Shown here piece by piece: positions 22,741-33,890 of a DNA stretch of 64,000 nucleotides (positions are counted from its first letter, which is position 1; each line of letters begins with the position of its first letter). The notes beneath the pieces were generated by a model that worked only from the letters and a program-made list of their open reading frames with translations, did not search any database and had not been told where the DNA came from. Location of the stretch: NCBI RefSeq assembly GCF_900497805.2, contig NW_020954608.1:12691888-12755887 (forward strand). Direction: 5' to 3'. Source of the stretch: Vombatus ursinus. Lineage: Eukaryota; Chordata; Mammalia; Diprotodontia; Vombatidae. The position numbers and the translations under genes are program-made.

Positions 22741-23065
22741 CTGGGGTGGGGCCTTTTGACTGAGTTCAAGTTTTACAGAACAAATCCTTTTATTGTCTTT
22801 TTTTTTTTTTTTTGGTTAGGCAATGGGGTTAAGTGACTTGCCCAGGGTCACACAGCTAGTAAGTGTTATGTGTCTGAGGCCGGTTTTGAACTCAGGTCCT
22901 CCTGAATCCAGGGCTAGTGCTCTATCCACTGCATCACCTAGCTGCCCCTAACAAATCCTTTTATTAAGGGGATTTGTTCCGTGAAGTTTGGATTCAGTCA
23001 AAGGGCTGCACTTGAGGACCTAGAGGGCCACATGTGACCTTGAGGCCACAGGTTCCCCACCCCTA
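22741..23065. mobile_element. Fold-back hAT-like non-autonomous DNA element
   Basis: The ends 'ctggggtgggg' (22741-22751) and 'ccccaccccta' (23055-23065) are inverted repeats. Inside, 'gactgagttcaagttttaca' is matched on the other arm by the complement of 'cgtgaagtttggattcagtc', so the element is a long palindrome with 'ttttattaagg' at its loop. The left arm lacks about 45 bases that the right arm has. A WSINE1-type SINE lies in the loop. No 8-base target duplication is clear. Confidence 0.6.
22795..22949 (-). mobile_element. WSINE1-type SINE with 16-bp target duplication
   Basis: On the minus strand it starts 'ggggcagctaggtgatgcag', passes through the tRNA-like and CORE blocks and ends in a poly-A tail, seen as the T run near 22798-22813. 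The target duplication 'aacaaatccttttatt' is perfect at 22779-22794 and 22950-22965, marking a relatively recent L1-driven insertion in the loop of the fold-back element. Confidence 0.95.
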
Positions 23066-23155
23066 ACCTAAATAAAGGGTTATGGAAAGGGCTGATCAGG
23101 AATATTCCCCCATCAACTCAATGAGCTCAGTGAGATTTTTTTTAAACTTTTAATT
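23066..23155. other. Unassigned spacer
   Basis: This short stretch between the fold-back element and a SINE is not L1 and is not recognised. Confidence 0.4.
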
Positions 23156-23397
23156 GTTAAAGCAGCTAGTTGGTGCAGTGGATAGAGTGCTGTGCTTGGA
23201 GTCAAAAAAACCTGAGTTCAAATTCAGCCTCATACATTTACTAGCTCTGTGACCCTGGGCAAGTCACTTAATCCTTGCTTCAGTTCCTCATTTGTAAAAT
23301 AAGCTGGAGAAGGAAATAGGAAACTACTCCAGTATCTTTGCCAAGGAAACCCCAAATGAGGTCACAAAGCTTTGGACATGACTGAACAACAACAACA
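23156..23397 (+). repeat. SINE with RTE-type tail
   Basis: The head is 'agcagctagttggtgcagtg', the body 'gaccctgggcaagtcactta', and the tail 'ccagtatctttgccaaggaa' through 'ggacatgactgaacaacaac'. It is the same type as 7739-7990 and 49148-49393. Confidence 0.9.
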
Positions 23398-23790
23398 GAG
23401 AAGCAAGGAATATCAATCTTGCCAACCCACTGTAATCTGGGCAGCAGGAAGTGAGTTTCCTCCCCAGGGGCTCCAAAATACATATTTGGTTTCCAGTAGA
23501 AAATTAAACCATAGAGTGACAGTGAGTCTTAGGAGAATGTAACTCTCTCTTATTTGAGAGAGTAAAATATCAGGATATTAAACTACTAGTAAACCAAAGT
23601 TCAGTTCCTTTATGAAGTGTCCATGAGCTATCAGGCCTTTAAGAGACATAGGGAGGTAAACTCAACAATTAGGAAAGAGAATTATGGTTGGTAATGGGTT
23701 ATTACGAGTCCTTTTATGTATTTTGTCTCATTTGTGAGCTCCAATGAGTCCTTTTACTCTTTTATATTTTTGGTGGGATGGAATAATACT
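23398..23790. other. Unassigned, between two L1 copies
   Basis: Not L1 and not recognised. 'gagtccttttatgtattt' and 'gagtccttttactctttt' form a loose internal repeat (23707 and 23746). Confidence 0.4.
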
Positions 23791-25365
23791 GTCCTTTGCC
23801 AAAAGAAGAAAAAATCCCCAGGACAAAATGAATTCACAAGTGAATTCTACCAAACATTTAAAGAACAATAAACTCCGGTATGATACAATCTATTTGGAAA
23901 AATAGGTAAAGAAGGAGTCTTACTAAATTCCTTTTACAACACAAATATAGTGCTGATACCTAAACCAGGAAGAGCAAAAGCAGAGAAGGAAAACTATCAA
24001 CCAATTTCTCCAATGAATATTGATGTAAAAAAATTTAAATAAAATGCTAGCAGAGAGATTACAACAATATATCACAAAGATCATATACTATGACCAGGAA
24101 GGCAGGGTTGGTTCAATATTAGGAAAACTATCAGCATAATTGACCATATCAATAATAAAGCCAACAAAAATAATATTATCTCACCAGATGCAGAAAAAAA
24201 AGTTTTTGACAAAATAAAATACTTATTCCTATTAAAAATACTAGAAGACATAGGAATAAATGGTTCTTTCCTTAAAATGATAAGTAGTATCTATCTAAAA
24301 ATCATCAGTAAGTGTTATATTTAATACAGATAAGACAGAAGTCTTTCCAATAAGATCAAAGGTGAAATGAGGATGCCCATTATTACTGCTATTATTCAAT
24401 ATAGTTCTAGAAATGCTAGTTATAGCAATGAGAAAAGAAAAGAAACGAAATTGAAGGAATTAGAATAGGCAATGAGGGAACAAAACTATCACTCTTTGTA
24501 GACAATATGATGATATACTAATTCTAGAGAATCAACTAAAAGCTACTTAAAATAATTAACAACTTCAGCAAAATTGCAGGATATAAAACAAACCCATATA
24601 AGTCATCAACATTTCTATATATTACCAAAAGAAGTTCAGCATCAAGAAGTAGAAAGAGGAAATTCCTGTAGACAGTATAAAACATTTGGCAACTTACATG
24701 CCAAGACCAACCCAGTAACTGTATGAACACAATTACAAAACATTTTTTACACAAATAAAGTCAGATCTAAACAATTGGAAAAATATCAGTTGTTCATGGT
24801 CAGGCCAAGACAATATAATAAAAATGACAAGTCTACCTAAATTAATTTGCTTATTCAGTACCATACCAATCAATCTACCAGAAATTATTTTGTAGATCTA
24901 GAAAAAAATAATAAAATTTATCTAGAAGAACAAAGGGTCAAGAATATCAAGAGAATTAATGAAAAAAATGCAAAGGAAAGTGGCTAGTCATAGCAGATCT
25001 AAAACTGTATTATAAAATGGCAGTCATTAAAACTATCTGGTACTAGCTAAGAAAGAGTGCTGGGTCAGTGTAAGAGTTTAGATTCCCAAGACACAGTAGT
25101 AAATAACCATAGTAATCTAGCATTTGATAAACCCAAAGACCCCTGCTGCTGAGATAAAAATTCACTATTTGACAAAAACTTCAGGGAAATCTGCAGAACA
25201 GGATGGTAGAAAGTAGATATAGAACAACATCTTATACCATATACCATGATAAAGTCAAAATGGGTACTTTGTATATAAAGGATAGTAAATATCATAAGCA
25301 AATAAAACATTCTATAAAACTGCATACTTTTTGACCCAGCAATGCTACCATAAATGTTAAAAATT
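23791..25365 (+). repeat. L1 copy B: ORF2 from RT domain to C-terminus
   Basis: It begins in ORF2 with the block 'ccaggacaaaatgaattcac', repeats the RT region also present in copy A ('aaactatcagcataattgac' is in both), and continues through the catalytic motif, which reads FVDNMM instead of FADDMM (about 24497-24515), to the 'tttttgacccagcaatgcta' block. Overlap with copy A shows two insertions or a segmental duplication. Many stops are present. Confidence 0.9.
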
Positions 25366-25690
25366 TTTATTTACGTGTAATGGGGGAGGATAAGACAAAA
25401 ATTAAATGCAAAAAAATTAAAACTGGCTCTCAAAAAAAAGTCCATGACATACTTTCAAGTTTAATTTACATTATAAACATTTTCTCCATCACTTTATTAA
25501 GTCTGGACAATAAAAAAATCAAGATAATTTGTAGTGTTTGCTAATTTCCAAGGTATAATGTTGACTTTGAAAATTTAACAATCAGTTTTCATGAGTTGGT
25601 ATGATCAGGCTCCAGTGCATCCATGCAAACAACTTTTGTGTCATAGAATTTTTATTATCATAAAACATTAATTAAAACATTAATAGAAAG
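25366..25690. other. Unassigned, repeat-like
   Basis: The sequence 'gtttaatttacattataaac' through 'ctaatttccaaggtataatg' feels like an old interspersed repeat, but I cannot name it. Confidence 0.35.
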
Positions 25691-25860
25691 GAGAAAGGAG
25701 GAGGATAGATGGGAGTGTGATCAAATCAACGGTTAACAATAAGGGTAAGATGATGCTGGGGGTGAAAGAAAAGAGCCTGCAGTTAAGTGGGTGAGGAAGT
25801 AGGTAGAAATGAGAAAGGCAGGGAAAGAGTTTAACAATGGAAAGGGTTCTACTGAGTAAG
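25691..25860 (+). repeat. 170-bp direct repeat, copy 1
   Basis: It is collinear with 27938-28107, without gaps, at about 93 percent identity. The other copy lies in the purine-rich part of L1 copy C. This one is isolated from any L1 and directly adjoins the second half of a MAR1-type SINE. Confidence 0.85.
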
Positions 25861-25965
25861 TAAATGGCAAGAATGAGACTAGAACTTAGGTTTCCTGATT
25901 TCCAGGACAGAGGTATTTCAATTACAGCCTATTATGACCTTATGTGTTAAGACAGGTAGAAGAAT
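25861..25965 (+). repeat. 3' half of a MAR1-type SINE
   Basis: 'gagactagaacttaggtttc' then 'ttccaggacagaggtatttc' matches the end of the MIR/MAR1 core. The 5' half is absent and the 170-bp repeat sits in its place. Confidence 0.5.
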
Positions 25966-26277
25966 GAGGAATAATATTAGAGTCCCAATAAAATTTCTAG
26001 AATGGGGAGTCCATAGAAACCACCATACGTAGAGATAATCATTTGCTGCCTTGCTGACTGTCCTACCATTTGAATTACCATTGCAATTTCCACTCTGTAT
26101 TTAGGATTATTGGTGTTCTTGCTTGTATTATGTTTCTTCTTCATGGGCAAAGAAGGGTGGCAATTCAAAAAATTACAGAAAAGTTGTGTATGTGTGATAC
26201 ATGTATATTTGTAATATGTTTGTTTATGGAAATATAGATAGATAGGTATTTACTTTAAAATTTTGCTTTACATTTAG
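25966..26277. other. Unassigned
   Basis: No recognised repeat, apart from a short 'atagatagatagg' run near 26236. Confidence 0.4.
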
Positions 26278-26366
26278 GCATTCAATCAACATTTATTGAG
26301 AAACAGCTTAGTAATCAGAAGAACTTATAATTTTGGTCAAGAGATAAGATATACACAAAACAACTT
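26278..26366 (-). repeat. L2 3' tail fragment
   Basis: 'ttcaatcaacatttattgag' begins the complement of an L2 tail, which is cut short by a younger SINE. Confidence 0.5.
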
Positions 26367-26382
26367 AAGAATACTATGAGAG

Positions 26383-26533
26383 GGGGCAGTTAGGTGGCGC
26401 AGTAGTTAGAGCACCGGCCCTGGAGTCAGGAGGACCTGGGTTGAAATCCGGTCTCACAAACTTACTAGCTAGCTGTGTGACTCTGGGCAAGTCACTTAAC
26501 CCCCATTGCCTCAAAAAAAAAACCCTACCAAAA
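26383..26533 (+). mobile_element. WSINE1-type SINE with 16-bp target duplication
   Basis: The start 'ggggcagttaggtggcgcag' is followed by 'gagcaccggccctggagtca', 'gactctgggcaagtcactta' and a poly-A tail. The duplication 'aagaatactatgagag' is perfect at 26367-26382 and 26534-26549. Its two CpG-bearing motifs are still intact, which fits a young age and an australidelphian host. Confidence 0.95.
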
Positions 26534-26549
26534 AAGAATACTATGAGAG

Positions 26550-27084
26550 AATCTCTTACTAAAGGAGTCTCATGCTGGATAGTTTAATACTCTATGTAAA
26601 ATAGTAGGAGAAAAATAATAGGGATATAAAAAGAAAAGTCATGGTAGAACCGTGGGGAATAGTAGAACATGGAGACAGAGCAGGAAGGCATCATGGGAGC
26701 CAAGGCAAGGCTTGGAATAAAGAGAATGAGCCAGTTAAAGAAACAAGGTAGGCTCAGGGAGCCTATAGTAGCTTAAGGATCAAAATATAGTCGTGGATTC
26801 AGTATCAGGAAGAATACAAATGCCAGAATTAAAGCAAAGTAGTGGGTCCAGAACCAGGCAAGCTGTTATACAACTCTTGAAAAGACCTTGAAATAGAGGT
26901 AACTTTTTATCTGAGAAATTTCTTATATGCTTCACATGAGTCTGTCTCAGGATGCGACCAGCCCAGGGCTTACAGGTGGGCCAACATAAAAACACAGTTA
27001 ATAGATAAACTTGGCTGCAGTTGCAGATGAGGGCTGATGCTGATAGGGTCTAATAACTGCTGTGGAGATCATGGGGTCATGAGG
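26550..27084. other. Unassigned
   Basis: No repeat family recognised. The 71-codon minus-strand frame at 26780-26995 has no domain. Confidence 0.4.
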
Positions 27085-27292
27085 TTATAGACTTAGAATT
27101 TGAAGAAACTAAGAATCATGGAGTCCATCTGCCTCATTTTACAGATGTGGTGACTGAAGTTCAGAGACTTAAAGTGATTTGCCTAATGCTATGTAAATAA
27201 AGTATGTAAAAAGTAGCAAAGCTGAGATATAAACCCAGGTCCTTTGATTCCAAATCTTGCCTGAGCCTTTTTTACTATATGATACTACCTTC
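27085..27292 (+). repeat. MIR-like SINE
   Basis: 'cctcattttacagatgtggt', 'agagacttaaagtgatttgc' and 'gagatataaacccaggtcct' follow the MIR/MAR1 core order. Confidence 0.7.
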
Positions 27293-27899
27293 GATTAACA
27301 AAAAGGAATGATGGGTAGCAGTGAGAAATAGATGGAAGCTAGAGAGCACGAATTTATAATGGGCCATGTCTATATTAATTGTGTATTTTTCTAGTACTAT
27401 AATATGACCTGCAAGAAAACAGTACTAGAGAAAGCAGAAAATTGGTGCATATGTGAATCTGGGTTGTGGATGGATGTAGTTGAAAGTAAAAGGTCAAAGG
27501 GCTAGGGATTCCAGGATACTACAGAAGGAAATATTAAAGTTATTGATCTTGTAGTCTAAAGAGCATAGCATAGAACTTAAAGGCACAAGTCAGCATGATA
27601 AACAAGATAGTGAACTAATAATTTTCTCTGATCTCCTCAACCTCTCAAACCTATACAAACCTATACAAAACAGAAAATACACACCAAAAATAAATTCCAG
27701 ACATCTCCATGATTAGGACACCCAGAATACAAAAGAAAACAACAGAAACATAGACAATAACAGCAAGAGACTTCTTTCTAAATGTACACAAAGAGATAGG
27801 GTGAAAGTGGAAGTCAGATGGAAGTAATTGTGAAGAGGTGGGCCTTATGGACTAAACCTGGTGACATCCTGCCCACAGGTGAATCAATGTTTCTTATGG
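27293..27899. other. Unassigned
   Basis: No family is certain. The last 250 bases may be the upstream part of L1 copy C. Confidence 0.3.
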
Positions 27900-30312
27900 G
27901 ATTACATTACAAAATGGGAGGGTGAATGAAAGGAAAAGAGAAAGGAGGAGAATAGATGGGAGTGTGATCAAATCAAGGGTTAGCACTGAGGGTAAGGTGA
28001 TGCTGGAGGTGAAAGAAAAGAGCCTACAGGTAAGTGGGTGAGGAAGTAGGTAGAAATGAGAAAGGCAGGGATAGAGTTTAACAGTGGAAAGGGTTCTACT
28101 GAGGAAGGCTTCTATGAATGAAGAGAGATGTTCTGCAAAGGGAGATAGGAACCTAATAATGTGTGGTCTGGAGGACTTGGTACTTGAAAAGACCACTTGC
28201 AGGGAGTTCAATATATAGGGAGCAACTGGCACCTGGGAGAGTAAGAAGGAATAGATCCAGAGAGGAGATTTTGAGGCAAATGGAGAAAAGAAGATGGGGG
28301 GGAATATAGATCAATGTTGAGCAGCATAATCAGAGATGTAGTCAGGGAGGGGGTCCTATCATGAGGTAGCATCTTTTCTGTCACCTGTAGGAATTGGCTT
28401 TGTTCTGGGAGTGAGGGAAAGGAGAAGGGAGGGAAGTGAGGTAAGCTCTATAAGGCAGTGGCAGAAACTGGCAAGAGAGAAGAGCCCAGAATAGATACAT
28501 TGGAAGTTATGATTTCATTAGAATTACAAAGAATAGACACTGCATAAATATAGGGAATAAGAATGAGAGGATAGTCTAGAGTAAACGGAAAGAGAAGACG
28601 GATAAGGAAGAGAGTGAAAGAAACCCTCTCTGGAAAGGGAAAAAAAAGAAAAAAATAAATTTTAGCAACTAATGAATAGGACTAGTTGAAAGAGAGGAGA
28701 AGAGGGGGAATCTAATTGACTGAAAGGGAGAAAAAGGGAAGAATTAAATAACCAGATGAAAGATGGAAAGAAAAAATGACCTAATGAGCAAACCCCAAAA
28801 GGAAACAAGTAACTACAGGAAAGGATTGGGGTGAGAAGAAGAGAACCATTAGAGATAAGGTCACCTTTAAAAAGAATAAGCTAAAGTAACTGATGGAACA
28901 TATTACGGTATTTAAAGCAGAAGAGCGGAAAAATTTTAACTTTAAAAACACCAATATTTGAGACAAATGAAGGAACATATAAATAGAACTTTCATAAATT
29001 TGAATATGAATGGATAAAACAATCCAATAAAACAAAAAAGGATTGGATTTAAAAAACCCTACTATCTGTTGCTTATAAGAAACACATTTAGAAAACAAAG
29101 ATATACACAAAATAAAACTGAGGGAATGGAAAAAAATTTACCATGCATCAAGTAAATCCAAGAAAAGCAGGAGTTGGAATCATACTATCTGACGAAACAA
29201 AAACAAACTCCACCAAAATAAAAAGAGGTAAACAATGACACTACATTATGGTGAATTGAACCATAGGCAACAAACAAATATCAGTAATAAATGTATATGC
29301 TCCAAATACTTTAGCATCCAAATTCATAAAAGAAATATTAACTAAGCTAAATAAGACATAGACAGTAACTCAAATTTGCATAAGTCTAAAAGGAAGACAA
29401 ACAAAAAGGAAAAATATGGAACACAATAAATTGCTAGGGAAACTAGAGTTAGAAAAACTCATGGTGTCTTCTAAATGAGATGACAAAAGAACATGCATAT
29501 TTCTCAGCATTATGTGAAACTTTTACAACAACTACATACTAGGACAGTGAGATCCAATTTGTCTGCAAACAAATGTAAAGAGGCAGAAATAGTTATTACA
29601 TCCCAATGATAACACAATGAAAATAGTAATTGATTCAGGACCACAAACAAAAACATTGATCTAAATGGAGATTAAACAATGAAATCCTAAATAATAAGTT
29701 GGTCAAATACAATTAGTAATTATGTAAAAGAAAATGATAATGATGGCATGCAGATAAAGCAGTCTTTGAGGGAAAATCATATCTCTACAAACATACATTA
29801 ACAAAATAGAAAAAGAAAAAATTAATGAACTGAATATGCATTTTAAAAAATTAAAATGTTAACAAGGAAAAACCTAAAATAAGCACAAAGGGGGAAATAT
29901 TAAAAATTAGAGCAGCTATATATAAATTAGAAACAAAAAAGAAATTATAAATAAAATAAAAGCTGGTTCTTTAAAAAGATGAATAAAATTGATAAACTGT
30001 TAGCTAATTTGATTAAAAATAAGAGGGCAGAAAATCAAATCAATAAAATAGCAAATGAACAGGATAAAATCAGAACAAAACCAGAATAAAAAAAATCTGA
30101 ATATATCATGCATAGTTACATGCACACAAAACTAAAAACAAAAAATAATTAAAAGGTTATTTTAAAAAATATGAAATACCAAAACAATCAGAAAGACAGA
30201 TGAAAATCTTAAATAAACCAATCTGAGAAAAGAAAATAGGTCTAGCTGTAATGGAACTACCAAAGCAAAAAAGTCCTGTTCCTGATGGATTCACAGGAGA
30301 ATTCTATCAAAC
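27900..30312 (+). repeat. L1 copy C: purine-rich inter-ORF region and ORF2 5' half
   Basis: Bases 27900-28860 are heavily purine-biased, like the inter-ORF region of the other L1s. ORF2 follows: endonuclease blocks 'cttataagaaacacatttag' (ETHL-like) and 'gtaataaatgtatatgctcc' (VINVYAPN), then 'attgataaactgttagctaa'. It stops at 'gaattctatcaaac', where a half-L1 is inserted. The copy is full of stops and belongs to an older subfamily than copy A. Confidence 0.8.
27938..28107 (+). repeat. 170-bp direct repeat, copy 2
   Basis: This is the partner of 25691-25860 at an exact offset of 2247 bases, lying within the purine-rich L1 stretch, which may be its original place. Confidence 0.85.
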
Positions 30313-31164
30313 TTTTTTTTTGTTTATTTTTTTAATTAACTAATTTTTAGTTTTCAACATTCACTTCCACAAGATTTTGAGTACTATATTTCTCCCCATC
30401 TCTCCCCTCCCCCCACCCCATGATGGCAATCATTCTGATTATTCCTTCTCCCAATCTACTTTCCCTTCTATTACACCTACCCCTATTCCTTTCCCCTTCT
30501 ATTTTCCTGTAGGGTAAGATAAATTTCTATATCCTATTGCTTGTGTATCTTATTTCCCAATTGCATGTAGAAACAATTTTTAACATTCATTTTTAAAACT
30601 TTGAGTTCCAAATTCTTTCCCCTTTTCCCTCCCCACCCACCCTCATTGAGAAGGCAAGCAATTTGATATAGGTTATATATGTGTAGTCATGCAAAACACT
30701 TCCATAATATTCATGTTGTAAAAAACTGTTATTTCCCTCCATCCTATCCTGCCCCCTATTTATTCTATTCTCTCCTTTGTCCCTATCCCTCCTCAAAAGG
30801 GTTCGCTTTTGAAACTCCCCCAATCCACCCTGTCTTTTATCATCCCTTCCTATCTTATCCTTGTCCCCCACTACTTTCCTGTAGGGTAGGATAGATTTCC
30901 ACACCCAACTGAGTATGTATGTTATTCCCTCTTCAAGCCAAATCCAATGACAGTAAAGTTCACTCATTTCCTCTCACCTCCTCCCTCTTCTCCTCCACTG
31001 TAAAAGCTTTTTCTTGCCTCTTCTATGTGAGATAATTTACCCCATTCTACCTCTCCCTTTCTCCTTCTCCCAGTGCATTCCTCTCTCACCCCTTAATTTT
31101 ATTTTTTAGATATCATCCCTTCATATTCAACTCACCCTGTGCCATATATATGTGTGTGTATGTG

Positions 31165-31207
<43 letters not shown>

Positions 31208-32640
31208 ATTTTCCCTCCAACTACCCTAATAATGAGAAAGGTCTCATGAGTTACACATAGCATTTTTCCAGGCAGGAATGTAAACAACTTGAATAAGCCC
31301 CTTATGATTTCTCTTTCCTGCTTACCTTTTCAGGCTTCTCTTGAGTCTTGTATTTGAAAGTCATTTTTTCTATTTAGCTCTGGCTTCTCAAGATTGCATT
31401 AAATGCCTCTACATCATTGAATGTCAATTTTCCCCTTAATTGATTACACTCAGTTTTGCTGGGTAGGTGATTCTTGGTTTTAATCCTAGCTCCTTGGACC
31501 TCTGGAATATCATATTCCAAGCCCTCTTATCCTTTAATGTAGAAGCTGCTAAATCTTGTGTTATCCTGATTGTGTTTCCACAATACTTGAATTGTTTCTT
31601 TCTGATTGCTTGCAATATTTCTCCTTGACCTGGGAACTCTGGAATTTGGCTAAAATATTCCTGGGAGTTTTCCTTTTGGTATCTCTTTGAGGAAGTAATC
31701 CGTAGATTCTTTCGATTTCTATTTTACCCACTGGTTCTAGACTATCAGGGCAGTTTTCCTTGATAATTTCTTCAAAGATGATGTCTAGGCTATTTTTTTG
31801 ATCATGGCCTCCAGGTAGTCCAAAGATTTTTAAATTATCTCTCCTGGATCTATTTTCCAGGTCAGTTATTTTTCCAACGAGATGTTTCATATTGCTTTCT
31901 ATTTTTTCATTCTTTTGGTTTTGTTTTATAATTTCCTGATTTCTCATAGAGTCATTAACTTCCTTTTACTCCATTCTAATTTTTAAGGAATTATTTTCCT
32001 CAGTGAGCTTTTGGACCTCCTTTTCCATTTGACCAATTCTGCCTTTTAACACATTCTTCTCCTCATTGGCTTTTTGGCCTCTTTTGCCATTTGGTCTAGT
32101 CTAATTTTTAAGGTGTTATTTTCTTCAGTATTTTTTGGATCTCCTTTACCAAGCTATTGACTCATTTTTCATGATTTTCTTGCATCACTCTCATTTCTTT
32201 TCTCAATTTTTCCTCTACTTCTCTTACTTGATTTTCAAAATCCTTTTTGAGGTCTTCCATGGCCTGAGACCAATTTATATTTTTCTTGGAGGCTTTGGAT
32301 GTAGGAGCTTTGACTTTGTTGTCTTCTTCCGGTTGTATGTTTTGGTCTTCTTTGTCACCAAAGAAAGATTCTATGGTCGGACTTTTTTGCACAGTTCCCA
32401 GTCAATTACTTGACTTTTTAACTCTTTGTTAAGGTAGACTCTGCTTCCAGTATGGAAGGTGTACTGTCTCAAGCTTCAGGGGTTTTATGCATCTGTTTTC
32501 AGGGCTACTTCTAGGGAACTGTAAGTTTTCAGTTCTTCCAAGGTAGTCTGATCTAAGGATAGGAGGAGTGAGTATTATATGAACCTCACTCTTACCTGAA
32601 ATGAGCAAAGGTGGGTTAAATATACCCATGTACACACACA
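30313..32640 (-). repeat. HAL1-like half-L1: 5' UTR, ORF1, long 3' UTR, no ORF2
   Basis: The T run at 30313-30345 is its poly-A end. On the minus strand, the 5' UTR is 32640-32395, followed by ORF1: an N-terminal frame (QKSPTIESFFGDKED, 32392-32162), a coiled coil, and the RNA-binding domain with NRSRRDNLKIFGLP (31947-31561), continuing to about 31250. An inter-ORF block follows (31240-30730). Instead of ORF2 there are two 3' UTR-like blocks, with another inter-ORF-like piece between them. ORF1 is broken in its coiled coil but its RNA-binding part is open for 128 codons. It lies inside L1 copy C. Confidence 0.8.
31144..31208. repeat. TA/TG microsatellite inside the half-L1
   Basis: A (TA)n run passes into (TG)n. 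It lies in the inter-ORF part of the half-L1. Confidence 0.9.
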
Positions 32641-32869
32641 AAGAACTTGGTAAAGAACTATGTCAAACCCAATAGGGAATTTTCCCAATAGGGAAAAACT
32701 TGGTGATAGAGAAAAGTAGGGGTTTAAAGGAAGAATAATCCCAGGGAGTAGCTACAAGCAAAACAAACCTCTTGATCCTAAATGGAGGAGTAAAAGGGAA
32801 AAAGAAAAAAAAAACTAGACTCCGAGGTGGTAGGAGAGTAGTCCCTTGTATGGCCTCTTAGACAATTAA
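32641..32869. other. Probable L1 copy C remnant, unclear
   Basis: 'caatagggaa' occurs twice (32670-32679 and 32687-32696). The stretch lies between the half-L1 and a recognised L1 3' UTR, but I cannot align it with confidence. Confidence 0.3.
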
Positions 32870-33128
32870 GGAATAGCTGGAAAAATGGTGGTATATTAAC
32901 TAGTAAAAAATATGTTGTACTATAAGTATTAGGGAAAAAAAGACTCAGAAAATTCTAGGTAGTATGAACTGATTCAGAATGAAATGATCAGTAGTACCAG
33001 GAAACCGATTTGTACAAGGATAGCAACATCGTAAGGAAAAACAACTTTGAAAGACCTAAGTACTCTGAGCAGCTCAATGACCAACCATGTCTACAGAAAT
33101 CACACCACCTCTTGACAGATGGAAGTAA
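32870..33128 (+). repeat. L1 3' end, probably of copy C
   Basis: 'aaacaactttgaaagaccta', 'gctcaatgaccaaccatg' and 'caccacctcttgacagatgg' are the 3' UTR of an older marsupial L1 subfamily, in the same orientation as copy C. Confidence 0.7.
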
Positions 33129-33229
33129 GGTGTCTCTCTCTGTCTCTCTCTCTATCTCTGTGTCTCTCTATCTCTCTCTGTGTCTGTGTCTGTGTCTGTG
33201 TTTCTGCCTCTCTCTCTCTCTCTCTGAGA
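33129..33229. repeat. TC/TG-rich microsatellite
   Basis: An imperfect (TC)n tract contains a (TGTGTC)n patch. Frames on both strands through it are artefacts. Confidence 0.95.
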
Positions 33230-33739
33230 TAAAATTTGGAAAGGGAGTTGTCACTTGTAATGACCACCCCATCCTCAAAAAAAGGACCATTGAAACATTT
33301 TTGGAGATACACAAAGAGAATATAATGAAGTTTATTAGAGGTTTGGATTGAGTTTGTTGTTGTTGTTTTAGTAATAAAGGACTGTGATATGAAAAAAAGT
33401 AACCACATCCAAGGTTCAGTCTAAATTGTCTCAGAAAAGCTTTTTCATTATAAATTTACTTGTAGTAGAATGCTGATCATTTCTCACCTTCCCTCCCTCA
33501 GCCAACAGGAAGGCATCAGACCTAAAGCCAACATGTAGATACCTAAGAAAAGATAAAAAAGACAGAACATGAAGGTTTCTTGGCAACCCTTCCCTCCCCC
33601 CAAACCACCATGGGTAAACATAAGACATAAAGAAACATACCTATATCAGGGAAGCCTCCCAAGAAAACAAAATAGTGAAGTCATACCTTTCCCACTTCCT
33701 GAAGATTTACCTGGGCTCTCTGTGAAGAACTTAATCTCT
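33230..33739. other. Unassigned
   Basis: No repeat recognised, apart from a short (GTT)n run near 33354. The 73-codon frame at 33569-33790 has no domain. Confidence 0.4.
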
Positions 33740-33890
33740 CCAAAAGATTTTTTTCCTTTAGAATATTTAATGTTTTCCAGTTACAAGTAAAAACATTACA
33801 TTTGTTTTTAAAATTTTTAAGTTCCAAATTCTTTCCCTCCCTCCCTCACCTACCCCCTCATTGAGAATGTAAGCAATTTGATATAGGCCA
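33740..33890 (-). repeat. L1 or half-L1 3' UTR fragment
   Basis: 'gttccaaattctttccctcc' then 'ctcattgagaatgtaagcaa' and 'tttgatatagg' match the complement of the same 3' UTR seen at 30600-30680. Confidence 0.75.

Noticed and set aside
23398-23790. Endogenous retrovirus piece between L1 copies A and B
   Set aside because: No LTR ends, primer-binding site or retroviral protein motif could be seen, so it is left unassigned.
31561-31947. 128-codon frame with an RNA-binding domain
   Set aside because: It is real coding-sense sequence, but of L1 ORF1 in a half-L1, interrupted upstream, so it is recorded as part of that element and not as a host gene.
33010-33408. Frames rich in SLSLSL or RERERD
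   Set aside because: They are translations of the TC/TG microsatellite at 33129-33229.
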